From contig KI301992.1 in NCBI GenBank assembly GCA_000471045.1, positions 2,178,060-2,242,059 of the forward strand: DNA of 64,000 bases, in the 5' to 3' direction. A program made the position numbers and the translations under genes. This stretch comes from an actinobacterium LLX17. GTDB taxonomy: Bacteria; Actinomycetota; Actinomycetes; Propionibacteriales; Nocardioidaceae. The first letter of the stretch is position 1. The number at the start of each line of letters is the position of its first letter. Positions 1-8,085 of the stretch are shown here, piece after piece. A model generated the notes under the pieces. That model was not told where the DNA came from. It made no database searches and saw only the letters and a list, made by a program, of their open reading frames with translations.

Positions 1-303
1 CCGGGTGTTGGAGCGGTGCACGATGTGGTTCACCGCGAACGGGGCGGCGGGCCGCTCCGGGTGGTTGGCGTCGTGCTTGGCGACGACCTCGCCGAGCTCG
101 TCGAGCCACTCCCCCAGCAGCGCCTGCGGGCGGGCGTTCAGGGCCGGGAACGACCCGACGACGCCGGACGTCACCTGGGCCGCGACCAGCGCCGGGTTGG
201 ACAGGATGAACAGGGGCGAACCCACCACGGGGACACGCAGGTTCTGCAGGATCGGCGGCAGCACGGCTGACTCCTCGGCGTCGGGGGGCACATCCACGGA
301 CAT
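1..303 (-). CDS. nitronate monooxygenase, N-terminal part (cut by window edge)
   Basis: This is the N-terminal ~101 residues of a 2-nitropropane dioxygenase-like flavoenzyme, which oxidises alkyl nitronates with FMN and O2. The segment reads LPPILQNLRVPVVGSPLFI, then a VGSFPALNARP stretch and PFAVNHIVHRSN, the typical FMN-barrel start of the actinobacterial group. The frame runs off the left edge, so the catalytic His region is not visible. I start at the ATG at 303; an in-frame ATG at 318 is an alternative, and neither has a clear ribosome binding site. The gene is upstream-divergent from nothing and lies downstream of the MFS gene's terminator hairpin, so it probably has its own promoter. 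Confidence 0.8.
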   Translation of the reverse strand, partial: MSVDVPPDAEESAVLPPILQNLRVPVVGSPLFILSNPALVAAQVTSGVVGSFPALNARPQALLGEWLDELGEVVAKHDANHPERPAAPFAVNHIVHRSNTR

Positions 304-311
304 GCCGTGAA

Positions 312-329
312 TATGCATGGAGTTGCATA
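312..329. promoter_or_regulatory. inverted repeat upstream of nitronate monooxygenase
   Basis: TATGCA-N6-TGCATA is a perfect dyad that overlaps or abuts the possible start codons of the nitronate monooxygenase gene. It could be an operator, but no regulator can be assigned. Confidence 0.3.
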
Positions 330-363
330 GTAGCGGATACGTCGCACCATGGTCCAGCGACGC

Positions 364-402
364 CGACGGGCCCCTCACCGCGGTGCGGTGAGGGGCCCGT
401 CG
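364..402 (-). terminator. strong hairpin after the MFS gene
   Basis: A perfect 18-bp stem (364-381 with 385-402) closes on a 3-nt loop, 22 nt beyond the MFS stop codon. There is no T-tract, as is common for actinobacterial terminators. It separates the marR-MFS operon from the nitronate monooxygenase gene. Confidence 0.8.
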
Positions 403-423
403 GGACCGAGTCGGTCCGTGCTT

Positions 424-2013
424 CTAGTGCAGCAGGATCGGCGTCGCGTCACCGTCGACGTCGTCGAGCAGGTGGGACTCCTCCTTCTTGCGCGGCAGGA
501 AGAGTGCCGGGACGATCGCCGCGAGCACGAGGGCCAGCGCCACCACGAAGGTCGAGGCGAAGGCGTCGGCCGCGAACGCCAGGCCGCGCTGGATCAGCTC
601 GCCCGGCAGGCCCAGGGAGTCGATCAGCTCGGGCTTCATCTGCGACGCGATGGCGACCTCGGCCTCCGTGAGCGGCTCGCCCGACTCCGGGTCGACCGCA
701 CCCTCGATGGCGCTCGAGGCCTGGATGCTGTTGGTCAGGATGACCGACAGCACGGCCGCACCGACCGACGCGCCCACCTGCTGCACGATGTTGAGTAGCG
801 TCGAGCCGCGGGCGACCTCTTGGTGCGACAGCGTCTTCAGCGCCGACGTCATGATCGGCATCATCGTGCCACCCATACCGAGCCCCATGACGAACAGCGC
901 GCCACCGAGGAGCCAGTACGACGTGTCGGCGCTGAGCATCGTGAACGGGACGAATCCAGCGGCGATGAGCAGCATGAAGAACGGGACCGTGCGGCCGACG
1001 GGAACCTTGTCGGCCATCGTGCCGGCGATCGGCATCATGATCATCGCGCCGATGCCCTGGGGCGCGATCAGCAGACCGGCCATCAGCGTGGTCTCACCGC
1101 GCACCTGCAGGAAGTAGCTGGGGAACAGCAGCCCCGACCCCATGAAGGCCACGATGAAGACGAACATCGCGATGACGGCAACCGTCAGGCGACGGTTCTT
1201 GAACAGCCGCAGATCGATCAGCGGGTGCGCCGGACGGAACGCGTGGAACACGAAGGCCGTGATGAGCAGCAGGCCGATCGTGGCCGAGACCCAGACGCGC
1301 GGACCGAGGTGCACGCCGTCGCCGCCCTCGGCGATCGACGAGACGCCGAACAGGAACGCGGCGAGACCGGGCGACAGCAGCAGCATGCCGACCAGGTCGA
1401 ACGACTCCGAGACGGTCTCGGTGTCCTTGGGCAGGACGATCCAGGAGTAGATGATCGCGGCGATGCCGATCGGCAGGTTGATCAGGAAGATCCAGTGCCA
1501 GCTGAACTGGTCGATCAACCAGCCGCCGAGGATGGGCCCGCTGATGGGGCCGAGCAGCATCGGGATGCCGAGCACGGCCATCAGGCGACCGATGCGCTCG
1601 GGGCCCGCGGCACGGGTCATGATCGTCATGCCGAGCGGCATCAGCATGCCGCCGCCGAGTCCCTGCAGGACGCGGAAGGCGATCAGCATCTCGATCGTGT
1701 CGGCGGCCGCGCACAGCACGGAACCGGCCGTGAACAGCACCAGGGCCGCGATGTAGAGGCGCTTGGTGCCGAAGCGGTCAGCCGCCCAGCCCGTGAGCGG
1801 GATGACCGTGGCCAGCGCCAGCGTGTAGCCGGTCATGGTCCAGGCCACCGTGGCGAGCGTCGTGTCGAAGACGCTGGCGAAGGTCGGCAGCGCGACGCTG
1901 ACGACCGTGATGTCGAGGATCGACATGATGGCGCCCAGCACCACCACGCCGGCCACCTTGAGGACGGCGCCGTCGAGCTTGTCGGGGACTGCCGGTGCAG
2001 TTGGGGCACTCAT
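424..2013 (-). CDS. MFS drug efflux transporter, DHA2/EmrB-QacA type
   Basis: This 529-residue integral membrane protein is predicted to be a proton-driven multidrug exporter with 14 membrane spans. Visible marks are the family motif LDITVVSVALP near residue 34, the loop 2-3 motif GWAADRFGTKR near 75, and the antiporter motif-C region GIPMLLGPISGPILGGW near 150. Length fits the DHA2 family (about 500). The start ATG overlaps the stop of the upstream marR gene as ATGA, with AGGAA placed about 9 nt upstream, so the two are translationally coupled. The context implies control by the adjacent MarR protein. Substrates cannot be told from sequence. Confidence 0.92.
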   Translation of the reverse strand: MSAPTAPAVPDKLDGAVLKVAGVVVLGAIMSILDITVVSVALPTFASVFDTTLATVAWTMTGYTLALATVIPLTGWAADRFGTKRLYIAALVLFTAGSVLCAAADTIEMLIAFRVLQGLGGGMLMPLGMTIMTRAAGPERIGRLMAVLGIPMLLGPISGPILGGWLIDQFSWHWIFLINLPIGIAAIIYSWIVLPKDTETVSESFDLVGMLLLSPGLAAFLFGVSSIAEGGDGVHLGPRVWVSATIGLLLITAFVFHAFRPAHPLIDLRLFKNRRLTVAVIAMFVFIVAFMGSGLLFPSYFLQVRGETTLMAGLLIAPQGIGAMIMMPIAGTMADKVPVGRTVPFFMLLIAAGFVPFTMLSADTSYWLLGGALFVMGLGMGGTMMPIMTSALKTLSHQEVARGSTLLNIVQQVGASVGAAVLSVILTNSIQASSAIEGAVDPESGEPLTEAEVAIASQMKPELIDSLGLPGELIQRGLAFAADAFASTFVVALALVLAAIVPALFLPRKKEESHLLDDVDGDATPILLH

Positions 2014-2477
2014 GCAGGGACTTCCTTGTCGTTCGGTCGCAGGTGGTCACCCGCGAGAATGGGTGCGAGGGCCTCGGAGAGACCCGTGCGCAAGGACTCA
2101 GGCAGCTGGTCGACCACGTCGCGCAAGGCTTGACGCTTGCGCGCCCCGTGGGCGTCCGAGAGCTCGAGGCCACGGTCGGTGAGCGAGACGAGCTTGACCC
2201 GGCGGTCGGACTCGGCCTCGCGTCGTTCGACGACACCGAGGCTCACCAGTCGGTCGACCGTGCGCCCCTGGGCCGCCACCGAGAGACCGAGTCGCTCGGC
2301 GAGCTCGGAGATGGCCATCGGGCGTTCGGCGCAGGCGAGCGCGAACACGGTGCGCGCCTGTCCCAGCGTGAGGTCGAGCTCGACCGTGAGGTCCATCGAC
2401 TGCGTCTGCACCAGGCCCATGACCCGCTGCAGGAACTCCTCGAGTCGCTCGAAGCACACGTCGGTCGTCGTCGTCAC
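2010..2477 (-). CDS. MarR-family transcriptional regulator
   Basis: This is a winged-helix regulator of 155 residues from the GTG at 2477, first gene of the marR-MFS operon. The recognition region is ISELAERLGLSVAAQGRTVD, followed by the wing ERREAESDRRVKLVSLT, both typical of MarR. A longer frame opens at 2516, but the shorter start matches family length and sits about 7 nt after a -10-like TAGTAT (2485-2490), so the mRNA may be leaderless. A perfect dyad lies just upstream (2499-2511), so autorepression relieved by a ligand that the MFS pump exports is the simple model (inference). Confidence 0.87.
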   Translation of the reverse strand: MTTTTDVCFERLEEFLQRVMGLVQTQSMDLTVELDLTLGQARTVFALACAERPMAISELAERLGLSVAAQGRTVDRLVSLGVVERREAESDRRVKLVSLTDRGLELSDAHGARKRQALRDVVDQLPESLRTGLSEALAPILAGDHLRPNDKEVPA

Positions 2478-2498
2478 GAGGAGAGATACTAATGCAGG

Positions 2499-2511
2499 CG
2501 CAACCATTGCG
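2499..2511. promoter_or_regulatory. candidate MarR operator
   Basis: CGCAA-CCA-TTGCG is a perfect 5-3-5 inverted repeat just upstream of the -10-like element of the marR-MFS operon. That position suits a repressor that blocks RNA polymerase. Assignment to this MarR protein is inference from location. Confidence 0.4.
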
Positions 2512-2623
2512 TCCACACAACCGATGTGACGTGCCTCGCAACATGCTGTGATCGTGCCGCCGCGCGCCGACGGAAAACATCGGCCGAAGGGTTACGTGTG
2601 CGGGGTCACAGCTCGGCGGCGCG

Positions 2624-2651
2624 TAGACTCATCTCCGGCGCTCCTGCGCCG
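2624..2651 (+). promoter_or_regulatory. typA promoter -10 and 5'-end hairpin
   Basis: A -10-like TAGACT (2624-2629) is followed at the expected transcript start by a perfect hairpin, CGGCGC-TCCT-GCGCCG (2636-2651). This implies a leader of about 70 nt before the typA ATG, which lacks a strong Shine-Dalgarno. The hairpin could stabilise the mRNA or tune translation. No -35 match is convincing. Confidence 0.4.
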
Positions 2652-2708
2652 TCCCAAGCTGCCGGCGCGCACGCGCCCGCTCACCTCCTCGAACGAAGTG
2701 GATCTTCC

Positions 2709-4604
2709 ATGTCCGCCAGCCCCACCGCGAAGCGCCACGACCTGCGCAACGTCGCGATCGTCGCCCACGTCGACCACGGCAAGACCACCCTCGTCGACGC
2801 CATGCTGCAGCAGCAGGGCGACTTCGACGAGCACCACCAGCTGACCGAGCGCGCCATGGACTCCGGCGACCTCGAGCGCGAGAAGGGCATCACGATCCTC
2901 GCGAAGAACACCGCGGTCCGCTACAACGGCCCCGGTGCTCCCGAGGGCGGCGTCACGATCAACATCATCGACACCCCCGGTCACGCCGACTTCGGTGGCG
3001 AGGTCGAGCGCGGCCTGTCGATGGTCGACGCCGTCGTGCTCCTGGTCGACGCCTCCGAGGGCCCGCTCCCCCAGACGCGCTTCGTGCTCCGCAAGGCCCT
3101 CGCGGCCAAGATGCCGGTCATCCTGGTCGTCAACAAGGTCGACCGTCCCGACTCGCGCATCGCCGAGGTCGTCGACGAGACCTACGAGCTGTTCCTCGAC
3201 CTGCTGCCCGAGGACGCCGGCGACGACGCCCTCGACTTCCCGGTCGTCTACGCCTCGGCCAAGGCCGGCCGCGCCTCCACCACGAAGCCGGCCGACGGCG
3301 GACTGCCCGAGGACGAGAACCTGATCCCGCTGTTCCAGACGATCATGGACGCCGTCCCGGCCCCCGAGTACACCCCGGGCGCGCCGCTGCAGGCGCACGT
3401 CACCAACCTCGACTCCTCGCCGTTCCTCGGGCGCCTCGCCCTCGTACGGGTCAAGGAGGGCGAGCTCAAGAAGGGTCAGCAGGTCGCGTGGATGAAGCGT
3501 GACGGCTCGATCGAGCGCACCAAGATCACCGAGCTCCTCATCACCGAGGCGCTCGAGCGCAAGCCCGGCGAGAAGGCCGGCCCTGGCGACATCGTGGCCA
3601 TCGCCGGCATGTCGACCATCACGATCGGTGAGACGCTCGCCGACCCCGAGAACCCGGTCGCGCTGCCGCTCATCCACGTCGACGAGCCGGCCATCTCGAT
3701 GACGATCGGCACCAACACCTCGCCGCTCGCCGGCCGCGAGAAGGGCACCAAGGTCACCGCCCGCCTCGTCAAGGACCGCCTCGACGCCGAGCTGATCGGC
3801 AACGTCTCGATCAAGGTCCTGCCCACCGAGCGTCCCGACGCCTGGGAGGTCCACGGCCGTGGCGAGCTCGCGCTGGCGATCCTCGTCGAGCAGATGCGCC
3901 GCGAGGGCTACGAGCTCACCGTGGGCAAGCCGCAGGTCGTCACGCGCGAGATCGACGGCAAGATCCACGAGCCCGTCGAGCGCCTCACGATCGACTGCCC
4001 CGAGGAGTACCTCGGCACCATCACGCAGCTGCTCGCCGTCCGGCGTGGCCGCATGGAGCAGATGGTCAACCACGGCACCGGCTGGGTCCGCATGGAGTTC
4101 CTGGTCCCGGCCCGTGGCCTGATCGGCTTCCGCACCGAGTTCCTCACCGACACCCGCGGCACGGGCATCGCCCACCACGTGTTCGAGGGCTACGAGCCGT
4201 GGGCCGGCGACATCTCGACGCGCCCCAGCGGCTCGCTCGTCGCCGACCGCGCCGGCGCCGTCACGTCGTTCGCGATGACCAACCTGCAGGAGCGCGGCAC
4301 GCTGTTCGTCGAGCCCACCACCGAGGTCTACGAGGGCATGATCATCGGCGAGAACTCGCGCGAGGACGACATGGACGTCAACATCACGAAGGAGAAGGCG
4401 CAGACCAACATCCGGTCCGCGACGTCGGACAACTTCGAGAAGGTCATCCCGCCGAAGAAGCTGTCGCTCGAGCAGTCGCTGGAGTTCTGCCGCGAGGACG
4501 AGTGCGTCGAACTCACGCCCACGCACGTCCGCATCCGCAAGGTCGTGCTGAACCAGACCGAGCGCGCCCGCTCCGCGAAGGCCCGCCGCTCCGGTCGCAG
4601 CTGA
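2709..4604 (+). CDS. typA: translational GTPase TypA/BipA
   Basis: TypA is a ribosome-associated GTPase that aids 50S assembly and growth under stress or cold. The 631-residue protein shows G1 AHVDHGKTT (19-27), G3 DTPGHADF (88-95) and G4 NKVD (142-145), then the domain II, III and V order and the C-terminal [17 protein letters not shown] stretch diagnostic of TypA. The frame is open upstream to 2526, but the ATG at 2709 gives the family's normal N-terminus ([14 protein letters not shown]). It stands alone, converging on the DUF2071 gene with a 15-nt gap. The full length is intact. Confidence 0.97.
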   Translation: MSASPTAKRHDLRNVAIVAHVDHGKTTLVDAMLQQQGDFDEHHQLTERAMDSGDLEREKGITILAKNTAVRYNGPGAPEGGVTINIIDTPGHADFGGEVERGLSMVDAVVLLVDASEGPLPQTRFVLRKALAAKMPVILVVNKVDRPDSRIAEVVDETYELFLDLLPEDAGDDALDFPVVYASAKAGRASTTKPADGGLPEDENLIPLFQTIMDAVPAPEYTPGAPLQAHVTNLDSSPFLGRLALVRVKEGELKKGQQVAWMKRDGSIERTKITELLITEALERKPGEKAGPGDIVAIAGMSTITIGETLADPENPVALPLIHVDEPAISMTIGTNTSPLAGREKGTKVTARLVKDRLDAELIGNVSIKVLPTERPDAWEVHGRGELALAILVEQMRREGYELTVGKPQVVTREIDGKIHEPVERLTIDCPEEYLGTITQLLAVRRGRMEQMVNHGTGWVRMEFLVPARGLIGFRTEFLTDTRGTGIAHHVFEGYEPWAGDISTRPSGSLVADRAGAVTSFAMTNLQERGTLFVEPTTEVYEGMIIGENSREDDMDVNITKEKAQTNIRSATSDNFEKVIPPKKLSLEQSLEFCREDECVELTPTHVRIRKVVLNQTERARSAKARRSGRS

Positions 4605-4612
4605 CCCACCGG

Positions 4613-4627
4613 GCGCGGCTCAGCCGC
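4613..4627. terminator. small hairpin between convergent genes
   Basis: CGCGGC-TCA-GCCGCG is a perfect 6-bp stem between typA and the DUF2071 gene. It overlaps the latter's stop codon. It may act as a weak bidirectional terminator. Confidence 0.35.
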
Positions 4628-5360
4628 GGGTGCGCACGAGGCGGGGCAGCCCGAACGAGGTGTGCACCGGGTCGGCCAGCACCACTGACGCCGGCGGCTC
4701 GTGCACCACACCCGGCAGCCCGGCGGCCGCCACGAGGTCGTCGTGGAGCTCGAGCAGCTCGCCGGTCCGCAGCACCCACGGCGCGTGGGCGTTGGGGACC
4801 CACCACGTGCGGCCCAGGTGACGGGTGTGCAGCCCGAACCGCGCGCTGAGGAACACCGCCAGGTCATCGGGCTCGGCCATCACCGCACCGCGGCGCACGA
4901 CGATCCTGCCGCCGGCGCCCCGCGGGGAGGGCCACCGGCGCCGCGTGCGGTAGTCGAGCACGTCGCCGTCGCGGCGCAGGCTCATCTGCGCCCACGTGTA
5001 GGGCGTGGCGAAGGCCAGGCGGGCCCCGAGGCTCACGAGCAGCCGGTTGGCCTCGAGCGACCGGAACACGACACCGTGCCGACCCTCGTCGTCGACCGAG
5101 TAGAGCCGCACGTTGGTCTCGAGGAAGTCGCCGAGCCACGGGACGGCCGGGCCGCGCCCCAGACCGGCGCCCCGCATCACGAACGGGATGAGCCCGACGT
5201 ACGTCACTCCCCCGAGCACGTCGGGGCGGGTGCCCGCAGGCAGGAGGGGGGCCACCCGCTCAGGGTCGACGGCCCAGTGCAGGTAGACGAGGTCGGACCA
5301 CGTCTGACGCATGAGTCGGGGGCCGCGGAGGTCCGGCGGGTGCGGACTCAGGGTGGTCAC
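4620..5360 (-). CDS. DUF2071 family protein
   Basis: This cytoplasmic protein of 246 residues belongs to the DUF2071 (YqjF-like) family, whose function is unknown. Family marks are QTWSDLVYLHWAVDPERVAPLLP at the N-terminus, GGVTYVGLIPFVM, and the central FLETNVRLY and PYTWAQMSL stretches. The GTG at 5360 is used; an ATG at 5312 would remove only a short tail. It lies 45 nt downstream of alkB on the same strand, with AGGA upstream of the start, so the two are probably co-transcribed. That pairing gives no clear functional hint. Confidence 0.85.
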   Translation of the reverse strand: MTTLSPHPPDLRGPRLMRQTWSDLVYLHWAVDPERVAPLLPAGTRPDVLGGVTYVGLIPFVMRGAGLGRGPAVPWLGDFLETNVRLYSVDDEGRHGVVFRSLEANRLLVSLGARLAFATPYTWAQMSLRRDGDVLDYRTRRRWPSPRGAGGRIVVRRGAVMAEPDDLAVFLSARFGLHTRHLGRTWWVPNAHAPWVLRTGELLELHDDLVAAAGLPGVVHEPPASVVLADPVHTSFGLPRLVRTRG

Positions 5361-5405
5361 TCGTTCATCCTCGCGGTGTCGCGCCCACCCGGCTGGCCAA
5401 CTGGG

Positions 5406-6059
5406 TCAGAGGACGCCGCGGGGGCGGAACTGGATGCTGATGCGGGGGCCGACGGGGCGAGCGGTCTTCAGGACCGCGTGGTCCCACGTGCGCTGGCACG
5501 AGCCGCCCATGACGAGCAGGTCGCCGTGACCCACCACGAAGCCGATCGTCTCGCCGCCCGGGCCGCCACCCTCGCTCTTCGGCAGGTCGGGCCGGGACCG
5601 CAGACTCAGACGCCGCGGCGTGCCGAGCGAGACGATGGCGACCATGGTGTCCTCCGAGCGCCCACGGCCGATGCGATCGCCGTGCCACGCGACGCTGTCA
5701 CGACCGTCGCGGTAGTAGCAGAGCCCCGCCGACGAGAACGGCTCGCCGAGCTCGGCGCCGTAGTGGGTGCTGAGCGCGTCGCGCATCTGCTCGAGCACCG
5801 GGTGCGGCCACGTGGCGTCAGCGCCGAAGTGCGCGAGCAGGCGCGGCACCTCGACCACGGAGTCGTACATCTCGCGCTTCTCGGCCCGCCACCGCACCTC
5901 GGTCTGCAACGTGAGGAAGAGCGGGTCGGCGCCGGTGACCCACCCGGGCCGCACGTCGACCCACGCACCGCGGGCCAGCTCGCGGCGCTGGACCCGGTCG
6001 CCCAGAGCGCCCAGCGACGCGGTGTCGCCGGTGTCGAGGAGGGAGCCCTGGAAGTACAC
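5406..6059 (-). CDS. alkB: AlkB-like 2-oxoglutarate/Fe(II) dioxygenase
   Basis: AlkB enzymes directly reverse N-alkyl damage (1-methyladenine, 3-methylcytosine) in DNA or RNA using Fe(II) and 2-oxoglutarate. From GTG 6059 the protein has 217 residues with the iron triad H126-x-D128 (WHGDR) and H194 (TWDHAVLK), and the 2-oxoglutarate/substrate arginines R206 and R212 (RISIQFRPR). The longer open frame upstream overlaps the promoter of the divergent gene at 6129, so I reject it. DUF2071 follows in the same transcript. Whether it is a DNA repair enzyme or acts on another methylated substrate is not decided by sequence. Confidence 0.9.
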   Translation of the reverse strand: MYFQGSLLDTGDTASLGALGDRVQRRELARGAWVDVRPGWVTGADPLFLTLQTEVRWRAEKREMYDSVVEVPRLLAHFGADATWPHPVLEQMRDALSTHYGAELGEPFSSAGLCYYRDGRDSVAWHGDRIGRGRSEDTMVAIVSLGTPRRLSLRSRPDLPKSEGGGPGGETIGFVVGHGDLLVMGGSCQRTWDHAVLKTARPVGPRISIQFRPRGVL

Positions 6060-6128
6060 GCCGCCAGCATACGAGGAATCGAACAGGCGTTCTAGGGGCC
6101 CACGCCGTGTCGCACTAGACTGCGTGAC

Positions 6129-6428
6129 GTGACACCTGCCTGGGACCAGCTGACCGACGCCGTCGACCACGCCCTGGTCGGCGAGCCGCGCGACCCCGAC
6201 GCCTTGGCGAGCCAGCTGCTGCCGGTGCTGCAGGCCGCGATGGACGACGGCACGGCCGACCGCGAGCTCGACCCGCACCGCACCGCCCGCCTGCTGGCCG
6301 CGCTGCTGGTCGGCACGCGGGCGGTGCACCCGGACGACACCGACATCGCCACGGCCCGCATGGTCGTGACCCGGTGGCTCCATCCCCCGCGGGTCGCCGC
6401 GCGTCACACCTTCGGCGACCCGATCTGA
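6129..6428 (+). CDS. small hypothetical protein, TetR C-terminal-like
   Basis: This is a 99-residue acidic helical protein that I do not recognise firmly. The stretch DALASQLLPVLQAAM and RTARLLAALLVGTRAV resembles the ligand-binding C-terminal helices of TetR regulators, but no helix-turn-helix precedes it. It could be a TetR remnant or an independent small protein. The GTG at 6129 lies 7 nt after a -10-like TAGACT (6116-6121), suggesting leaderless transcription. It is divergent from alkB and convergent with the DUF2516 gene (22-nt gap). Confidence 0.55.
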   Translation: MTPAWDQLTDAVDHALVGEPRDPDALASQLLPVLQAAMDDGTADRELDPHRTARLLAALLVGTRAVHPDDTDIATARMVVTRWLHPPRVAARHTFGDPI

Positions 6429-6450
6429 CCGCCGCAGCACGGGACGGGAG

Positions 6451-6720
6451 TCAGTGGGTCGAGCCGCGCACCTGGGCCAGGTAGACCAGCGCGGCGACGA
6501 TGCCCACGAGGTTCAGCAGCGCGAGCGGACTCCAGTCCAGGGCGTGATAGGCCACGGTGAGGCCGAGGATCACGAGCCAGGCGGGCTTGCGCAGGTTGCT
6601 GGAGAAGTCGAAGTCCGACGCCGAGCGTCCGATGCAGTCGACCAGCGCGAAGGCCTTGATCGCGAAGAGCCCGACGCTCAGGATCAGCGCGATGCCACCC
6701 TGCAGCGACCCGATGTCCAC
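6451..6720 (-). CDS. DUF2516 family membrane protein
   Basis: This 89-residue actinobacterial membrane protein has three hydrophobic segments, near residues 8-24, 48-62 and 66-84. Family marks are FALVDCIGRSASDF and KPAWLVILGL. Its function is unknown. It follows the HbhA-like gene on the same strand, the order also seen in mycobacteria (XRE, HbhA, DUF2516), but a hairpin separates them. The GTG start lies just after a -10-like TAGGGT (6727-6732), so it may have its own leaderless transcript. Confidence 0.88.
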   Translation of the reverse strand: MDIGSLQGGIALILSVGLFAIKAFALVDCIGRSASDFDFSSNLRKPAWLVILGLTVAYHALDWSPLALLNLVGIVAALVYLAQVRGSTH

Positions 6721-6759
6721 GAGGGAACCCTACCGGGGCGCTCCGGGCCCGGACGCGCC

Positions 6760-6793
6760 GACGGGCGAGCCTCCCGAAGGAGACCCGCCCGTC
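6760..6793 (-). terminator. hairpin after the HbhA-like gene
   Basis: A 15-bp stem with two imperfect positions closes on a CGAA tetraloop, 16 nt beyond the HbhA-like stop. It sits between this gene and DUF2516. Confidence 0.7.
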
Positions 6794-6808
6794 AGACGTG
6801 CTGATGCG

Positions 6809-7522
6809 TCAGGAGCTGGGGTTCTGCGGCTTCGTCGACGCGGTGCTGCTGGTCGTGCCGGCCTTCGCCGGAGCGGCCTTCTTGGTCGTCGAGGTCTTCT
6901 TGGCCGGGCTCGACTTCTTCGCGGTGCTGGACTTCTTGGCCGGGCTGGACTTCTTGGCCGGGCTCGACTTCTTGGCCGTCGAGGTCGTGGCGGCACCGGT
7001 CTTCTTCGCCGGCGTCGACTTCTTGGCGGTCGACTTCTTGGCGGTCGAGGTCTTCTTGGCCGCAGCCGACTTGGTCGTGGCGGCCTTCTTGGTCGAGCTC
7101 GACTTCGCGGCAGCGGTCTTCGCAGAGGCCGACTTCTTGGTGGCGGTGCTGCGGGCCGACGCGCTGCTGGCGGGCTTGGGCGAGGACGTCTTCGCGGACT
7201 TCTTGGCGGGGGACTTGCGGGTCACCTTGGCGACGGTCTCCTTGACCGTGGACGTGGCGACGGCCTGCGCGCCCTCGACGACGTCCTCGGCGCGGCCGCG
7301 GTACGTCTTGGCGGCACCACGCACGTCGTCGAGCTTGAGGCTGCGCGCAATGGCGACGAACTCCTCGCCACGCTTCGCGAGATCGGAGTAGGCGCCGACG
7401 GCGGTGGTGCGGGCCTTGCCCTGCAGCTCGTTGACGTCGACCTTCTGCAGGTCGTCGCTCAACGACTTCAGCTCGTCGACGATGGTCTTGATGCGGGCGT
7501 TGATGGTGTCGGTGATGCTCAT
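6809..7522 (-). CDS. HbhA-like protein with histone-like Lys/Ala/Ser tail
   Basis: Residues 1 to about 100 form a charged helical region (MSITDTINARIKTIVDELKS and so on) like the coiled-coil part of mycobacterial heparin-binding haemagglutinin. Residues ~100-230 are a low-complexity tail built of KKS, AKK, TAKKS and PAKK units, like H1-type histone tails and the heparin-binding tail of HbhA. No signal peptide is seen. Possible roles are adhesion, lipid-body or nucleoid binding. The ATG overlaps the stop of the XRE gene (ATGA) and has a strong AGGAGG, so the two are coupled. The repetitive tail probably varies between strains. Confidence 0.8.
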   Translation of the reverse strand: MSITDTINARIKTIVDELKSLSDDLQKVDVNELQGKARTTAVGAYSDLAKRGEEFVAIARSLKLDDVRGAAKTYRGRAEDVVEGAQAVATSTVKETVAKVTRKSPAKKSAKTSSPKPASSASARSTATKKSASAKTAAAKSSSTKKAATTKSAAAKKTSTAKKSTAKKSTPAKKTGAATTSTAKKSSPAKKSSPAKKSSTAKKSSPAKKTSTTKKAAPAKAGTTSSTASTKPQNPSS

Positions 7523-7998
7523 GCAGTGTCCTCCTGGACGTCGGTGTTCTCGGTCTGCCCGGACGAGACGGTCAGCACCGTCGCGTCGGTGGCGACGCTC
7601 GGGGCTGGTCCAGCGAACGACCGGTAGATGTCGATCAGAGCCGACTTCTGGCGTTCGCTGAGTCGCGGGTCGAGGGCGATGGCGTCCTCGACCATCCGGG
7701 CTCCGCCGTGGTCCGCGTCGAGGATTCCCGCGCGGACGTACAGCGACTCGGCCGAGATGCGCAGTGCCATGGCGATCTGCTGCAACACCTCTGCCGACGG
7801 TCGGCGCAGTCCTCGCTCGATCTGGCTGAGGTACGGGTTGGAGACACCCGCCGCCTCGGCCAGCTGGCGCAGCGAGAGCTGGGCCTGGCGTCGCTGGTCA
7901 CGGAGGTACTCACCGAGTCCTCCGACCGTGTCCTTGACGGTGTCCTTGGCGCCGGTGACGGCGCCGGACATCGAGTCCGTCGTGGGTAGCTTCGCCAT
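7519..7998 (-). CDS. XRE-family transcriptional regulator
   Basis: This 159-residue regulator has a Cro/CI helix-turn-helix at about 41-62 (LSLRQLAEAAGVSNPYLSQIERG) and an acidic C-terminal region. It is the first gene of a two-gene operon with the HbhA-like protein, the arrangement of mycobacterial Rv0474/Rv0475. The ATG at 7998 is chosen because GGGAGGT directly precedes it and the longer frame runs through a palindromic site. That site (8011-8036) is the likely autoregulatory operator. Confidence 0.88.
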   Translation of the reverse strand: MAKLPTTDSMSGAVTGAKDTVKDTVGGLGEYLRDQRRQAQLSLRQLAEAAGVSNPYLSQIERGLRRPSAEVLQQIAMALRISAESLYVRAGILDADHGGARMVEDAIALDPRLSERQKSALIDIYRSFAGPAPSVATDATVLTVSSGQTENTDVQEDTA

Positions 7999-8010
7999 AC
8001 CTCCCAGTGT

Positions 8011-8036
8011 GCTTGCAAAAGTTAGCAAATGCAAGC
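8011..8036. promoter_or_regulatory. candidate XRE operator
   Basis: Arms GCTTGCA and TGCAAGC are a perfect 7-bp inverted repeat around a 12-bp AT-rich centre that contains further TTGC/GCAA half-sites. It lies 13-38 nt upstream of the XRE start. It is the most AT-rich spot nearby. Binding by the adjacent XRE protein is inferred. Confidence 0.5.
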
Positions 8037-8085
8037 CCGGCGGCATGCGTGGCTGGTCACGCCGGGTGGAGGCGCGCGAGACGCC

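Noticed and set aside
2592..4526. 644-codon open frame on the minus strand opposite typA
   Set aside because: It is the antisense shadow of a clear TypA gene, low in complexity (Asp/Val/Leu/Gly/Arg rich) and produced by GC-biased third positions.
6830..7210. Apparent DNA repeat array of about 12-bp AAG-rich units
   Set aside because: It encodes the Lys/Ala/Ser tail of the HbhA-like protein in frame, so it is a coding low-complexity tract and not a CRISPR or non-coding repeat.
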